Below are positions 7,907 through 16,546 of a stretch of 64,000 nucleotides of DNA, piece after piece. The DNA lies in contig ONMN01000017.1 in the NCBI GenBank assembly GCA_900318885.1, positions 1 to 64,000 on the forward strand. Reading direction: 5' to 3'. The translations under genes were made by a program, and so were the position numbers. Positions within the stretch are counted from its first letter, which is position 1. Each line of letters opens with the position of its first letter. This DNA comes from an uncultured Prevotellaceae bacterium. GTDB lineage: Bacteria; Bacteroidota; Bacteroidia; Bacteroidales; Bacteroidaceae. Under the pieces are notes generated by a model. That model searched no databases. It was not told the DNA's origin and saw only the letters and a list, made by a program, of their open reading frames with translations.

Positions 7907-8299
7907 ATGGATATTTTCGCAAAGATTGCTGCCGGTGAGATTCCCAGCTATAAGTGTGCAGAGAACGAGGAGTTCTATGCTTTCCTCGATATCAATCCGT
8001 TGGTGAAGGGCCATACGCTGGTCATTCCCCGTCGTGAGGTGGACTATTTCTTCGATATGGACGACGCCGAACTCGCTCGTTATCAGCAGTTTGCCAAGCG
8101 CGTGGCCGTGGCCATCAAGAAGGCATTCCCCTGTAAGAAGGTCGCTCAGGTGGTGTTGGGACTGGAAGTGGCCCACGCACATATTCACCTCATCCCGATG
8201 CAGAGTGAGGCCGATGCCGACTTCCGCCGTGAGAAGCTGAAGCTGAGCGAGGAGGAGTTCAAGGAGATTGCTGCTAAAATCCAGGCTGCATTCGTATGA
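7907..8299 (+). CDS. HIT-family nucleotide hydrolase
   Basis: About 130 residues starting MDIFAKIAAGEIPSYK, typical of HinT-like histidine triad proteins. The catalytic motif appears as HAHIHLIPM (H-x-H-x-H). These enzymes hydrolyse nucleoside phosphoramidates or aminoacyl-adenylates. ATG 7907 is chosen because homology begins there; upstream in-frame codons come from the heptamer array. The last four bases (ATGA) overlap the next gene. Confidence 0.92.
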   Translation: MDIFAKIAAGEIPSYKCAENEEFYAFLDINPLVKGHTLVIPRREVDYFFDMDDAELARYQQFAKRVAVAIKKAFPCKKVAQVVLGLEVAHAHIHLIPMQSEADADFRREKLKLSEEEFKEIAAKIQAAFV

Positions 8300-9024
8300 T
8301 AGGAGTAATTCTTGCAGCGGGAATGGCAAAGCGCCTGCGTCCGCTGACCGATGCCTGTCCGAAGTGTCTGTTGAAGGTAGGCGAGCGCACGTTGCTGGCT
8401 CGTACTGTCGATGCGATGATTGCTGCCGGCATCAACGAGTTGGTGGTGGTGACGGGCTATCGTGGAGAGATGTTGCGTGGTTTTCTGACGGAGCATTATC
8501 CGCAGTTGAACATCCATTTCATCCATAATGCCGACTACGAGCACAATAACAACATTTTCTCGCTTTGGATGACGCGTCCTTTTACCGATGGTAAGGACTT
8601 CCTGTTGATGGATAGCGATATCCTGTGTGATCCTGAGGCCGTGCGGCGGATGGTGAACGAGCAGGGGACGGCGCTGGCGCTGAACCGCCATGAGTGTGGT
8701 GAGGAAGAGATCAAGATCATTACCGACGAGACCGGGCGTGTCGTGGAACTCAGCAAGACGTGCAGCATTGCCGATGCCATCGGCGAGTCGGTGGGTATCG
8801 AGCGTATTGCCGCCGACTATTCGACGGCATTGTTCCGTGAGTTGGAGCAGATGATAGAACGCGAGGGACTCATCGACATTTTCTATGAGCGCGCCTTCGA
8901 GCGACTCATTCCCCAGGGACATCATTTCCGTGTGGTGGACACCACCGACCTGTTCTCTATTGAACTAGATACGGTAGAGGATTTTGAGCGTGCCAAGGAA
9001 TTGATTCCCACTGGGTTATACTAG
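8296..9024 (+). CDS. sugar-phosphate/choline-phosphate nucleotidyltransferase (LicC-like)
   Basis: 242 residues with the nucleotidyltransferase signature LAAGMAKRLRPLTDACPKCLL at the N-terminus and acidic metal-site residues in LLMDSDILCD. The compact size without a C-terminal hexapeptide domain and the NADYEHNNNIFSL motif resemble LicC/phosphocholine cytidylyltransferase-like enzymes, which make CDP- or NDP-activated head groups for surface glycans. It overlaps the HIT gene by 4 bp and leads into the glycosylation module, so a role in surface glycan modification is likely. The substrate is not certain. Confidence 0.8.
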   Translation: MIGVILAAGMAKRLRPLTDACPKCLLKVGERTLLARTVDAMIAAGINELVVVTGYRGEMLRGFLTEHYPQLNIHFIHNADYEHNNNIFSLWMTRPFTDGKDFLLMDSDILCDPEAVRRMVNEQGTALALNRHECGEEEIKIITDETGRVVELSKTCSIADAIGESVGIERIAADYSTALFRELEQMIEREGLIDIFYERAFERLIPQGHHFRVVDTTDLFSIELDTVEDFERAKELIPTGLY

Positions 9025-9027
9025 GAT

Positions 9028-9438
9028 TTACTCGGATAAGGCATCAGTTTCATTCGCTCTGTTTTCCCGGTCTTTAAACACGAACCGCACCATCACGAAG
9101 TTGGTGGGTACGGCGATGGCATATACGGCAAAGGGGGCCACTTCGGGGCTGAGTCCCAGCCACAGGAAGAAGTTGAGCAGTACGATGTGCAAACAATAGT
9201 TGACAGCATGGGCTCCACCGAAGCCGATGCCTTTGCGTACCGATGTCTTGGCGTGGAACGTGAAGTAGGCCGAGAGGTAATAGTTGCACAAAAAGCTGAG
9301 CGCGTAGCCTATGGTGTAAGCTATGTTGACATTCATCCAGTGTTGCAGCACCCAGTAGATGCCGTAGTGGAGGGCCGTGGAGATCGTGCCTACGATTACA
9401 AAGCGGATTAACTCATTGAAAGTCTCACGTTTTATCAT
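9028..9438 (-). CDS. GtrA-family membrane protein (polyprenyl-linked sugar flippase candidate)
   Basis: 136 residues from MIKRETFNELIRFV with four hydrophobic segments and the GtrA pattern (RFVIVGTISTALHYGIYW near the N-terminus, VRFVFKDR at the end). GtrA proteins are thought to flip undecaprenyl-phosphate-linked sugars to the periplasm, paired with GtrB-type GT2 enzymes; one lies at 11861-12790. The ATG at 9438 is chosen because the family starts there. It is transcribed divergently from the aminotransferase gene and convergent with the nucleotidyltransferase. Confidence 0.85.
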   Translation of the reverse strand: MIKRETFNELIRFVIVGTISTALHYGIYWVLQHWMNVNIAYTIGYALSFLCNYYLSAYFTFHAKTSVRKGIGFGGAHAVNYCLHIVLLNFFLWLGLSPEVAPFAVYAIAVPTNFVMVRFVFKDRENRANETDALSE

Positions 9439-9459
9439 ATTGTTTTGTGCTTTTGGGTA

Positions 9460-9467
9460 CAAAATTA
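9460..9467 (-). promoter_or_regulatory. predicted -7 box (TAATTTTG) for the GtrA gene
   Basis: TAATTTTG on the minus strand, about 22 bp before the GtrA ATG; no convincing -33 TTTG. Confidence 0.45.
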
Positions 9468-9510
9468 ATAAATAATTATAAATTATCGGTGGTAAATGCT
9501 TTTTTTTTTG

Positions 9511-9518
9511 TACTTTTG
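9511..9518 (+). promoter_or_regulatory. predicted -7 box (TACTTTTG) for the aminotransferase operon
   Basis: TACTTTTG directly follows a run of ten T. The predicted transcription start near 9522 leaves a leader of about 30 nt to ATG 9551. Confidence 0.6.
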
Positions 9519-9550
9519 CACATTGAAACGATAAATTTATGGGGCTGAAC

Positions 9551-10675
9551 ATGATTCCATTTAACAAACCATATTGCTCAGGACGAGAGTTGAGCTATAT
9601 TCACGAGGTATGTCACTCGACGACCATGTCGGGTAACGGGCAGTACACAAAACTGTGTCACGGTTTCTTCGAGAAACGCTATGGTTTCCGCAAGTGTCTG
9701 CTTACCACGTCGGGCACTGACGCCTTGGAGATGTGCGCCATGTTGTGTGAACTGAAGCCTGGCGACGAGGTGATAGTGCCATCCTATACCTTTGTCTCGT
9801 CGGCCATCGCTTTCCTGCGTGAAGGAGCCAAGGTGGTCTTTGCAGACAGCGGTGCCGATAATCCTAACATCACCGTCGAGCAGATAGAGCCGCTGATTAA
9901 CGAGAAGACGCGTGTCATTGTCGTGGTTCACTACGCCGGTGTGGCTTGTGATATGGACGCCATCATGGCACTGGCCGAGCAGCACCATCTGCTGGTGGTG
10001 GAAGATGCAGCCCATAGCATCGACTCTTTTTATAAAGGTCGCCCCCTAGGAGGCATAGGTCATCTGGGCGCCTTCTCTTTCCACGAGACGAAGAACATCA
10101 ACTGCGGCGAGGGTGGAATGCTGGTTGTAAACGACGAGCGTTTCATACGCCGTTCGGAGATCCTTTGGGAGAAAGGCACCAACCGAGCCGAGTTCTATCG
10201 TGGAATGGTCAACAAATACGGATGGTGTGATATGGGGTCGTCGTTCCTGCCCTCTGAGTTGAATGCGGCCTTTTTATGGGCACAGTTAGAGCAACTGGAC
10301 GACATACAAGGTCAGCGTCGCCGCATTTGGGAAATCTATGACAAGGCCCTGCGCGGTCATCTGCCGGCAGGATTCTCGTTGCCTGAACTGCCTGACTATG
10401 CCAGCAACAATTACCACATGTACTATCTGCTCTGTCCTTCGCTTCAAGCACGGACATCGCTGATGAACTATCTGAAAAACAATGGTGTGCAGGCCACCTT
10501 CCATTATCTTCCCCTGCATTCCAGCAAATATTATGAGGACAAGCACGATGGCAGACAGTTGGCAAACTGCGACCGTTATGCTGACACGCTGGTGCGCCTG
10601 CCTTTGTATTACGAGTTGACAGATCGTGATGCCTCCACCGTAGCCCGATTGGTGTTGGAAGGTGCTAACCGATAA
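9551..10675 (+). CDS. rffA: dTDP-4-amino-4,6-dideoxygalactose transaminase
   Basis: PLP-dependent DegT/DnrJ/EryC1-type sugar aminotransferase. It aligns by eye along its whole length with E. coli RffA/WecE: MIPFN at the start, PGDEVIVPSYTFVSSA, VVHYAGVACDMD.IMALA, and FHETKN with the PLP lysine at residue 181. RffA converts dTDP-4-keto-6-deoxyglucose to dTDP-Fuc4N. ATG 9551 is chosen to match the family; ATG 9539 in frame would add four residues. The next gene follows after 5 bp. The dTDP-glucose pathway genes are not in the window. Confidence 0.88.
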   Translation: MIPFNKPYCSGRELSYIHEVCHSTTMSGNGQYTKLCHGFFEKRYGFRKCLLTTSGTDALEMCAMLCELKPGDEVIVPSYTFVSSAIAFLREGAKVVFADSGADNPNITVEQIEPLINEKTRVIVVVHYAGVACDMDAIMALAEQHHLLVVEDAAHSIDSFYKGRPLGGIGHLGAFSFHETKNINCGEGGMLVVNDERFIRRSEILWEKGTNRAEFYRGMVNKYGWCDMGSSFLPSELNAAFLWAQLEQLDDIQGQRRRIWEIYDKALRGHLPAGFSLPELPDYASNNYHMYYLLCPSLQARTSLMNYLKNNGVQATFHYLPLHSSKYYEDKHDGRQLANCDRYADTLVRLPLYYELTDRDASTVARLVLEGANR

Positions 10676-10680
10676 CGCGT

Positions 10681-11850
10681 ATGAGGAAGCTGCAAGCGTT
10701 TTTCGCCAAGCCGTTCTTCCACGACTACCGTACGCTGTTCGGATTGTGGATGCTGCTGCCTATCATCATGTGGCTGGCGAAGATGAATCGCGCCAACAAT
10801 TACTTGATTTATCGCGGCTCGTTCTGGAATGCAGTCAGAGGGTGGAACCTGTATCTGCCCAATCCCTCTGAATATGCCGATACCCATCACTATGGACCGC
10901 TGTTTTCATTGCTCTTTGCTCCCTTCGGCATCGGACCGAAATGGTTAGGGCTGTTGTTATGGGGCATTGCGCTGACGGTCTTTCTCTATTGGGCCATCCG
11001 TAAATCGCAATTTACGAAGTACCAACAGATATTTATTCTCTGGTTCTGTGCCCACGAGATGTTGACGGCTCTGTTTATGCAGCAGTTCAATATTGCCATT
11101 GCCGCAACCATCTTGCTGGCTTACTATCTGATAGAAAAGGAAAAGGACTTCTGGGCAGCGTTCTTTATCATGTTGGGAACGTTTGTAAAGCTGTATAGTA
11201 TTGTGGGGCTGGCTTTTTTCTTCTTCTCGAAACACAAAGGGAAACTCATCGGCGGACTGGTGTTTTGGGCGGTGGTGATGTTCGTGGCGCCTATGCCGTT
11301 TTTCCACGGCTGGGACTACATTGTAGAGCAATACTATAACTGGTATGTCAGTCTGGCTGAGAAGAATACGTTGAACGCCGGATCTATCATGCAGAACATA
11401 TCGCTATTAGGAATGGTTCATCGTGTGACGGGTTGGGAATTCAACAATCTGTGGCTCATTATTCCCGGTATGATATTGTTCGGAATCCCTTACCTTCGCA
11501 TCTCGCAATATAAGCATGTGGCTTTCCGTCAGACCATCCTTGCCTCGGTGATGATGTTCATCATCCTGTTCTCTACGGGCAGCGAATCCAGCGGATATAT
11601 CACCCCCTTTATCGGCATCGTCATCTGGTACACAGCGGCTCCATGGCAGCGCACGGGATGGGATGTGTTTCTACTGGTATTTGTCTTTATACTTTCCAGT
11701 ATGTCGCCCAGCGACCTCTTTCCGGCCTATCTGCGTAAGGAGTTCGTGCAGCCCTATGCCCTGAAGGCCTTGCCAGTTACCATTATTTGGCTGAAGCTGT
11801 GCTATGAGATGGTGACAAAGGACTATAGTACAATAAACATTAAACAATAA
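10681..11850 (+). CDS. GT87-type (DUF2029) membrane glycosyltransferase
   Basis: 389 residues with about nine to ten hydrophobic segments. The HYGPLFSLLFAPFG region, the FNIAIAATILLAY loop and GTFVKLYSIVGL resemble the GT87/DUF2029 group of GT-C enzymes, which use polyprenyl-phosphate sugars on the periplasmic side. It follows rffA by 5 bp and precedes the GtrB-like gene by 10 bp. It would be the step that transfers the lipid-linked sugar to a glycan or protein. Donor and acceptor are unknown. Confidence 0.75.
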   Translation: MRKLQAFFAKPFFHDYRTLFGLWMLLPIIMWLAKMNRANNYLIYRGSFWNAVRGWNLYLPNPSEYADTHHYGPLFSLLFAPFGIGPKWLGLLLWGIALTVFLYWAIRKSQFTKYQQIFILWFCAHEMLTALFMQQFNIAIAATILLAYYLIEKEKDFWAAFFIMLGTFVKLYSIVGLAFFFFSKHKGKLIGGLVFWAVVMFVAPMPFFHGWDYIVEQYYNWYVSLAEKNTLNAGSIMQNISLLGMVHRVTGWEFNNLWLIIPGMILFGIPYLRISQYKHVAFRQTILASVMMFIILFSTGSESSGYITPFIGIVIWYTAAPWQRTGWDVFLLVFVFILSSMSPSDLFPAYLRKEFVQPYALKALPVTIIWLKLCYEMVTKDYSTINIKQ

Positions 11851-11852
11851 AC
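11832..11852. repeat. heptamer array (AATAAAC/ATTAAAC)
   Basis: Three heptamers cover the last codons and stop of the GT87 gene and the gap before the GT2 gene. Confidence 0.7.
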
Positions 11853-11860
11853 GTGAAGAT

Positions 11861-12790
11861 ATGGAACTTTCAGTAGTCAGTCCTTGCTATGGCGCTCCCA
11901 CTTTGCTTCGTGAATTGGTGCGTCAAATCACAGAAACGGTGGTGCAATTGACCGATAGTTACGAGATTATCCTGGTTGAGGACGCCAGTCCCGACAACAG
12001 TCGTGACATCATCCGTGAGATATGTGCCGAAGATTCCCACGTGAAGGGTGTCTTCCTGAGCAGGAACTTCGGGCAGCAGGGGGCACTGAATGCCGGCTAC
12101 GATACATCCACTGGCAATTATGTGGTGACCTTGGACTGTGACCTGCAAAACCCACCGGCACAGATACGTGACCTGTACCTGAAGATCAAGGAAGGCTATG
12201 ACATTGTGTTTGCCACACGCCGCAATCGCCCCGATAGCTTCTTTATGACGCAGGGGTCGCATGTGTTTAACCGACTGATGGGCTTCCTGACCGATACCCG
12301 TCAGGACGAATCGGTGGCAGAGTTTGCCATTTTCAGCCGTAAGGTCATTGATGCTATGGCCAAGATGGGCGACTATCACCGCTACTATCCCCTGATGACA
12401 CAGTGGGTGGGCTTCAAGACGGCAAAGGTCGATGTTGAACATGCCGTCAGGACAGATGGTAAGAAATCGTCATACTCTACCAGGAAACGCATCGAGTTGG
12501 CAGTGAGTACAGCCGTCAGTTTCTCTACGAAATCGTTGAGGCTTATCGTCTATTTCGGCACGATGGTGACGCTGGCTGCTATCATAGGTGCCATTGCCCT
12601 GGTCATCAAAACGGTTGTTCTCGACACCGAAGTCAGCGGTTGGGCCACGTTGTTTGTCTCTATGTGGTTCATTGCCGGCATTATGATTATGGTGATGGGT
12701 ATCGTGGCTGTCTATGTCGGTAGCATCTTCGACGAGGTCAAGCGGCGACCGTCCTATCTGATAGGAGAAACGTTGAACATTGAACATTGA
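11861..12790 (+). CDS. GtrB/ArnC/DPM1-like polyprenyl-phosphate glycosyltransferase (GT2)
   Basis: 309 residues: an N-terminal GT-A domain (ELSVVSPCYGA, EDASPDNSRD, CDLQNPPAQIRDL with the DxD-like acidic pair) and two C-terminal transmembrane helices (about residues 230-285). This architecture matches GtrB, ArnC and DPM1-type enzymes, which load a sugar from a nucleotide donor onto undecaprenyl phosphate on the cytoplasmic face. Together with GtrA (9028-9438) and the two GT87 proteins it makes up a three-component glycan-modification module. The gene ends in a TTGAACA heptamer array shared with the next gene's start. Confidence 0.85.
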   Translation: MELSVVSPCYGAPTLLRELVRQITETVVQLTDSYEIILVEDASPDNSRDIIREICAEDSHVKGVFLSRNFGQQGALNAGYDTSTGNYVVTLDCDLQNPPAQIRDLYLKIKEGYDIVFATRRNRPDSFFMTQGSHVFNRLMGFLTDTRQDESVAEFAIFSRKVIDAMAKMGDYHRYYPLMTQWVGFKTAKVDVEHAVRTDGKKSSYSTRKRIELAVSTAVSFSTKSLRLIVYFGTMVTLAAIIGAIALVIKTVVLDTEVSGWATLFVSMWFIAGIMIMVMGIVAVYVGSIFDEVKRRPSYLIGETLNIEH

Positions 12791-12800
12791 ACGTGGAACG
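12773..12800. repeat. heptamer array (TTGAACA/TTGAACG/TGGAACG)
   Basis: Four exact-period heptamers encode the C-terminal ETLNIEH of the GT2 protein and, in another frame, the first codons of the next gene. Confidence 0.75.
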
Positions 12801-14727
12801 ACAAAGGTTAAAGAGTAAGGTGAAGAAGGTTATCAAAGGAGTAAAGTGGTTTTTCTCGAATCCCACGTGTGTCTTTTGGCTTGGAATGGCTATAGTCTTG
12901 TTAGCCACCAGTTTAGAGGTGTTCCGCGGGCGTAATACCAATTACTTTGACTATCAGGATTCCACCCGTATGTTCTGGGAAGGACTGAGCCCCTATAATA
13001 TGGAATATGCCCAGGCTCATGCCATCTATTTCCTCTATTCGCCTGTGTTCAGCGTCATCTTCGCTCCAATCTTCTATCTGCCCTGGTGGTTAGGACCATA
13101 TGTATGGAATGTTGGAAACTATAGTCTCTTTGCGCTGGCCATCAAGTCGTTGCCTCAGCAGTTGGACAAATATAAGCATTGGATATTCCTATTCCTGCTT
13201 TCTGTCATATTGCAGACGGTATTCTGCTATCAGCATAACATCATTGTAGCCTACATCTATATCTTCGCCTTCATCCTCTTAGAGCGGGGCAAGGGCTTTT
13301 GGGCCGTTTTCCTGATTATGCTCTCGGCTACGACAAAGGTTTATGGTGCTGCCGAACTGGGTATATTGCTCTGTTATCCGAAGTTTTGGCGTAATCTGGG
13401 CTATGCCGTCCTATGCGGCGCTTTCTTCCTGCTATTACCGGCTATCAACACGAATTTCGACAATGTTTTTGTGCTCTATCAGCAGATGTTCGATATGATA
13501 GCATCGCACCATAGCGACTCAGACTTTACCGGCATCCTCTTCGCAAGGGGACTCAAACCTTTCCTGCTACCTAACTATCGACTGGTTCAGATAGTCGTAT
13601 TCTGCATATTGGGTGTACTCTTCTTCTGGCGATACAAGCGGTGGGGCGACTTCCGCTTCCGGGTGCAGGCATTGGCCGTCCTTAGCGGCTTTATGATTCT
13701 TTTCAGTGATTGCCCTGAGACGCACACCTACATCATTACTTTCCCGTTCTATGCGATGGCTTTCTGGTTGCAGCCTAAGCGGACATGGTTGGACTGGACC
13801 TTGTTCTGGTCACTGGTGTTCAATTTCTGTTTCCTACCTACCGATGTGCTGTGTCCGGCTTGGTTGCATAACTTCATTCACCGTACTTTCTGGTTAGATG
13901 TTTATACCTATTTCTTCTGCTGGCTTCGCGTGCTTTGGTGGGCAGTTGGACCTGTCAACGCGCCTGATATACCTGTCAAGAAAGCCCTTGCATCCATCGT
14001 GTTGTTATGTTTACCTATAGGTATAATGGCCCAACAGAAGGTTCCTGTATCCAAGACTTTTAAGGTAAAGGGTGTACAGTTCAAGATGCGGTATGTTCAG
14101 GGGGGTACATTTACGATGGGTGCTCTGTCCAACGATACATTGGCTGATGCAGACGAGATCCGTCATCAGGTAACACTACGCGACTACTATATCGGTGAAA
14201 CAGAAGTGACTCAGGAACTGTGGGAGTCGGTGATGCCCAAGAACCGTTCCAAGCAAAAGGGCGCCCAGATGCCGGTGGAATATGTGACCTACGACATGTG
14301 TCAGGAGTTTATTGCCAGACTCAACCGGATGACGACGAGATACAAGTTCCGCCTGCCCACAGAGGCAGAATGGGAATATGCAGCCAAGGGCGGCCGAAAG
14401 TCAAAGGGGTATCTTTATGCCGGTAGCAATGACCCTGCTGATGTGGCTTTCACGACAGACAAAGACTTTGACGACCATCACAAGCCTGTTAAACAACTCA
14501 GACCCAATGAATTGGGACTCTACGACATGTCGGGCAATGTCTGGGAGTTTTGTGCCGACTGGTATCGCAAGACGCCAGACGGAAAGCCCTCCCGATTTTT
14601 CCACGTCATCCGTGGCGGTGCTTATGACTGTTCACCACGATATAGTCGTGTTACGAATCGTTTTATGTACGATGAACGCCGCCGACGGATGGAAGTCGGT
14701 TTCCGCTTGGCGATGGATGTCAGATAA
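12793..14727 (+). CDS. fusion of GT87-like membrane glycosyltransferase and SUMF1-like domain
   Basis: About 644 residues. The first 400 or so form a polytopic GT87/DUF2029-like membrane domain (FYLPWWLGPYVWNVGN, AYIYIFAFILLERGKG). A segment with the look of a signal peptide follows (KKALASIVLLCLPIGIMA then QQK). The rest is a SUMF1/formylglycine-generating-enzyme-like domain: RYVQGGTFTMGA, YYIGETEVTQELWESV, FRLPTEAEWEYAAKGG, LYDMSGNVWEFCADWY, and RGGAYDCSPRYSR. Only the first of the two FGE active-site cysteines is present, so true formylglycine activity is doubtful. No stop or ATG separates the parts. The start is GTG 12793 or TTG 12787, both inside the heptamer array. Confidence 0.75.
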   Translation: MERQRLKSKVKKVIKGVKWFFSNPTCVFWLGMAIVLLATSLEVFRGRNTNYFDYQDSTRMFWEGLSPYNMEYAQAHAIYFLYSPVFSVIFAPIFYLPWWLGPYVWNVGNYSLFALAIKSLPQQLDKYKHWIFLFLLSVILQTVFCYQHNIIVAYIYIFAFILLERGKGFWAVFLIMLSATTKVYGAAELGILLCYPKFWRNLGYAVLCGAFFLLLPAINTNFDNVFVLYQQMFDMIASHHSDSDFTGILFARGLKPFLLPNYRLVQIVVFCILGVLFFWRYKRWGDFRFRVQALAVLSGFMILFSDCPETHTYIITFPFYAMAFWLQPKRTWLDWTLFWSLVFNFCFLPTDVLCPAWLHNFIHRTFWLDVYTYFFCWLRVLWWAVGPVNAPDIPVKKALASIVLLCLPIGIMAQQKVPVSKTFKVKGVQFKMRYVQGGTFTMGALSNDTLADADEIRHQVTLRDYYIGETEVTQELWESVMPKNRSKQKGAQMPVEYVTYDMCQEFIARLNRMTTRYKFRLPTEAEWEYAAKGGRKSKGYLYAGSNDPADVAFTTDKDFDDHHKPVKQLRPNELGLYDMSGNVWEFCADWYRKTPDGKPSRFFHVIRGGAYDCSPRYSRVTNRFMYDERRRRMEVGFRLAMDVR

Positions 14728-14729
14728 TG

Positions 14730-15572
14730 CTATTTCTTGTTGATATAATCCGGGAAAGTCAGTGACCAGCGTGAACGGCTCCATTTGCGTTGTAGCGTTT
14801 CGTAGTCGGCAATCTTGCTGTACGGCAGTCGTTTTTGTAGCCAGGGCCGCTGTACCTTATCCTGTACGAAATTACCATATATCTCAAATTCGGAGAAGGC
14901 CGAGGGTGTCGACAATGTCCTGTCGTAACTCTCTATGGCCGTTTCCAGCCAAGGCTTTCCCGAATAATGACTAATTGCCTCATGGAGTTTCTTTAATTGT
15001 TCTTTATCGAACAACATTTTATGGTCGACATACGACAGGTTATCCAGTTTCAAGTCGGGTAGCAACCGATGGAGGTGATCAATGATGGGCTGATGATACT
15101 CATAAGTCATATAGAAGACGGTCTTCCTGTCCTCTGTCAGGAAGACATGAGGACGGATAAGCACATGATCGGCATCAATACATAGATAATACCGGCACGT
15201 TCCCACATTTCCGCTTAGTTTCAGCAACTGCTGGAAGAACCAGCCGCTACGGTCTTTGACGGTACCGTCAGACCACAGGATATGGAGTTTCAGATCCTTT
15301 GGGTTGAATCCAAAGACAGAACTTTCATCCACAAAAACAAGTCCGTTGTCTTCGCAGAACTTTTTTACTTCATCCTGAGGAGGTGCAACAATATAGATAT
15401 TTTTAATGGGGTGTGGCACGCAATGACGGATTCCCTCCAGACAAAGAGGAAATATCTTCAAGTCTTTTGCGACAAGTGGAATAACAACATCAATAGGTTC
15501 CTGTGCAGGCTTTAACTGTGAATGATGCTGCCATGCAAACAGGCGATAGCGTATCTTACGGATTTGTGACAT
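14730..15572 (-). CDS. DUF6492-like glycosyltransferase-fold protein
   Basis: 280 residues without a signal peptide. VVIPLVAKDLKIFPLCLEGI at the start and CIDADHVLIRP in the middle look like a GT-A fold with a DxD-type metal site. The pattern matches the DUF6492 family found in surface-polysaccharide clusters. It is the last gene of a minus-strand run with heptose-type sugar genes and glycosyltransferases. A transferase for lipooligosaccharide core is the likely role, but no donor can be assigned. It ends 3 bp from the convergent GT87-SUMF1 gene. Confidence 0.6.
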   Translation of the reverse strand: MSQIRKIRYRLFAWQHHSQLKPAQEPIDVVIPLVAKDLKIFPLCLEGIRHCVPHPIKNIYIVAPPQDEVKKFCEDNGLVFVDESSVFGFNPKDLKLHILWSDGTVKDRSGWFFQQLLKLSGNVGTCRYYLCIDADHVLIRPHVFLTEDRKTVFYMTYEYHQPIIDHLHRLLPDLKLDNLSYVDHKMLFDKEQLKKLHEAISHYSGKPWLETAIESYDRTLSTPSAFSEFEIYGNFVQDKVQRPWLQKRLPYSKIADYETLQRKWSRSRWSLTFPDYINKK

Positions 15573-15579
15573 AGTTGTT

Positions 15580-16539
15580 TTATTTGTTATAACGAATCAG
15601 CATCCTAACGTATTCTTTCATCTTCTCTTCGTTACCTTTGGTAATGACTGAGACGGATTCCATCTGTCCTTCCGCAAAAGTATAGAATTGAAATTTGTCC
15701 CTCAACTCAGCAGGTATATCTATGAGTTTGATATATTCTGCAGGATCCTTCTCCTCAATCAGTCCTTCTTCCATGATGGTTTCTATCACAATCTCTGCCA
15801 CACGACGATGGGAGATCGGATGATTGCCGCCAAGGTTGTATATTCCATTCTGGAAGTTATCGGTGATCATTGCTCTGTACATGACTTCTGCCACATCATC
15901 AACATATACGTGATCGCGCTGAATATGATCCTTAAAGAGATCGATGAACCCGTTTTCTCTCATCATCCGATAGAAGCGGTACACGATATTGGCATTCTTG
16001 CCCTTATGGAATTCGCCCCATCCAAAGACATTGAAGAAACGGAAGCCAATCACCTTCCTGTCTTCTGCCTGATTGATGTTGGCATCCACATATTTGTCGA
16101 AAAGCCATTTCGACCAAGCATAGATATTATGAGGCATCAGGTGGTCAAGTCCTCCATCTTGTTTTTCCTTGTTGCCATAGACGGCCGATGATGACGCATA
16201 GACAAAAGGAATGTTTCTTTTGGCAGCATAGTTGTAATACATCTTCGAGAACTCATAGTTCATAGTCATCATTACCTTGGGGTTACTCTCTAACACATCG
16301 GCATTAGCTCCAATATGGAAGACGCCTTCGGCATGATCAATGCGTTCCAAAGCATTATAAACAGCGTCCAGTCCATCGCTATAATCAATATAGTCAGTGA
16401 ATTGGAGGCCCAGCAGATTCTGCATCTTCGTCTCATCGTAATTGTCTACGATGATGACGTCGTTGATACCGTTTTCGTTCAGTTTCTTTACCATATTGGA
16501 GCCTACGAAACCAGCTCCACCTGTTACAATATAACTCAT
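15580..16539 (-). CDS. hldD: ADP-glyceromanno-heptose 6-epimerase-like protein (HldD family)
   Basis: 319 residues, extended SDR: YIVTGGAGFVGSN, ASSSAVYG, YAWSKWLFD (YxxxK) and FFNVFGWGEFHKGKNANI, which matches the FNVYGxxExHKG signature of HldD/RfaD. HldD converts ADP-D,D-heptose to ADP-L,D-heptose for the LPS inner core. It lies directly downstream of a heptose-phosphate kinase-like gene. GmhA, GmhB and a heptose nucleotidyltransferase are not in the window, so a related 6-deoxy or heptose sugar is also possible. Confidence 0.75.
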   Translation of the reverse strand: MSYIVTGGAGFVGSNMVKKLNENGINDVIIVDNYDETKMQNLLGLQFTDYIDYSDGLDAVYNALERIDHAEGVFHIGANADVLESNPKVMMTMNYEFSKMYYNYAAKRNIPFVYASSSAVYGNKEKQDGGLDHLMPHNIYAWSKWLFDKYVDANINQAEDRKVIGFRFFNVFGWGEFHKGKNANIVYRFYRMMRENGFIDLFKDHIQRDHVYVDDVAEVMYRAMITDNFQNGIYNLGGNHPISHRRVAEIVIETIMEEGLIEEKDPAEYIKLIDIPAELRDKFQFYTFAEGQMESVSVITKGNEEKMKEYVRMLIRYNK

Positions 16540-16546
16540 TTGCGGT

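Noticed and set aside
13980..14040. Separate SUMF1-like gene with its own start
   Set aside because: No ATG, GTG or TTG in a suitable place before the signal-like segment and no stop in the preceding membrane domain; kept as a fusion.
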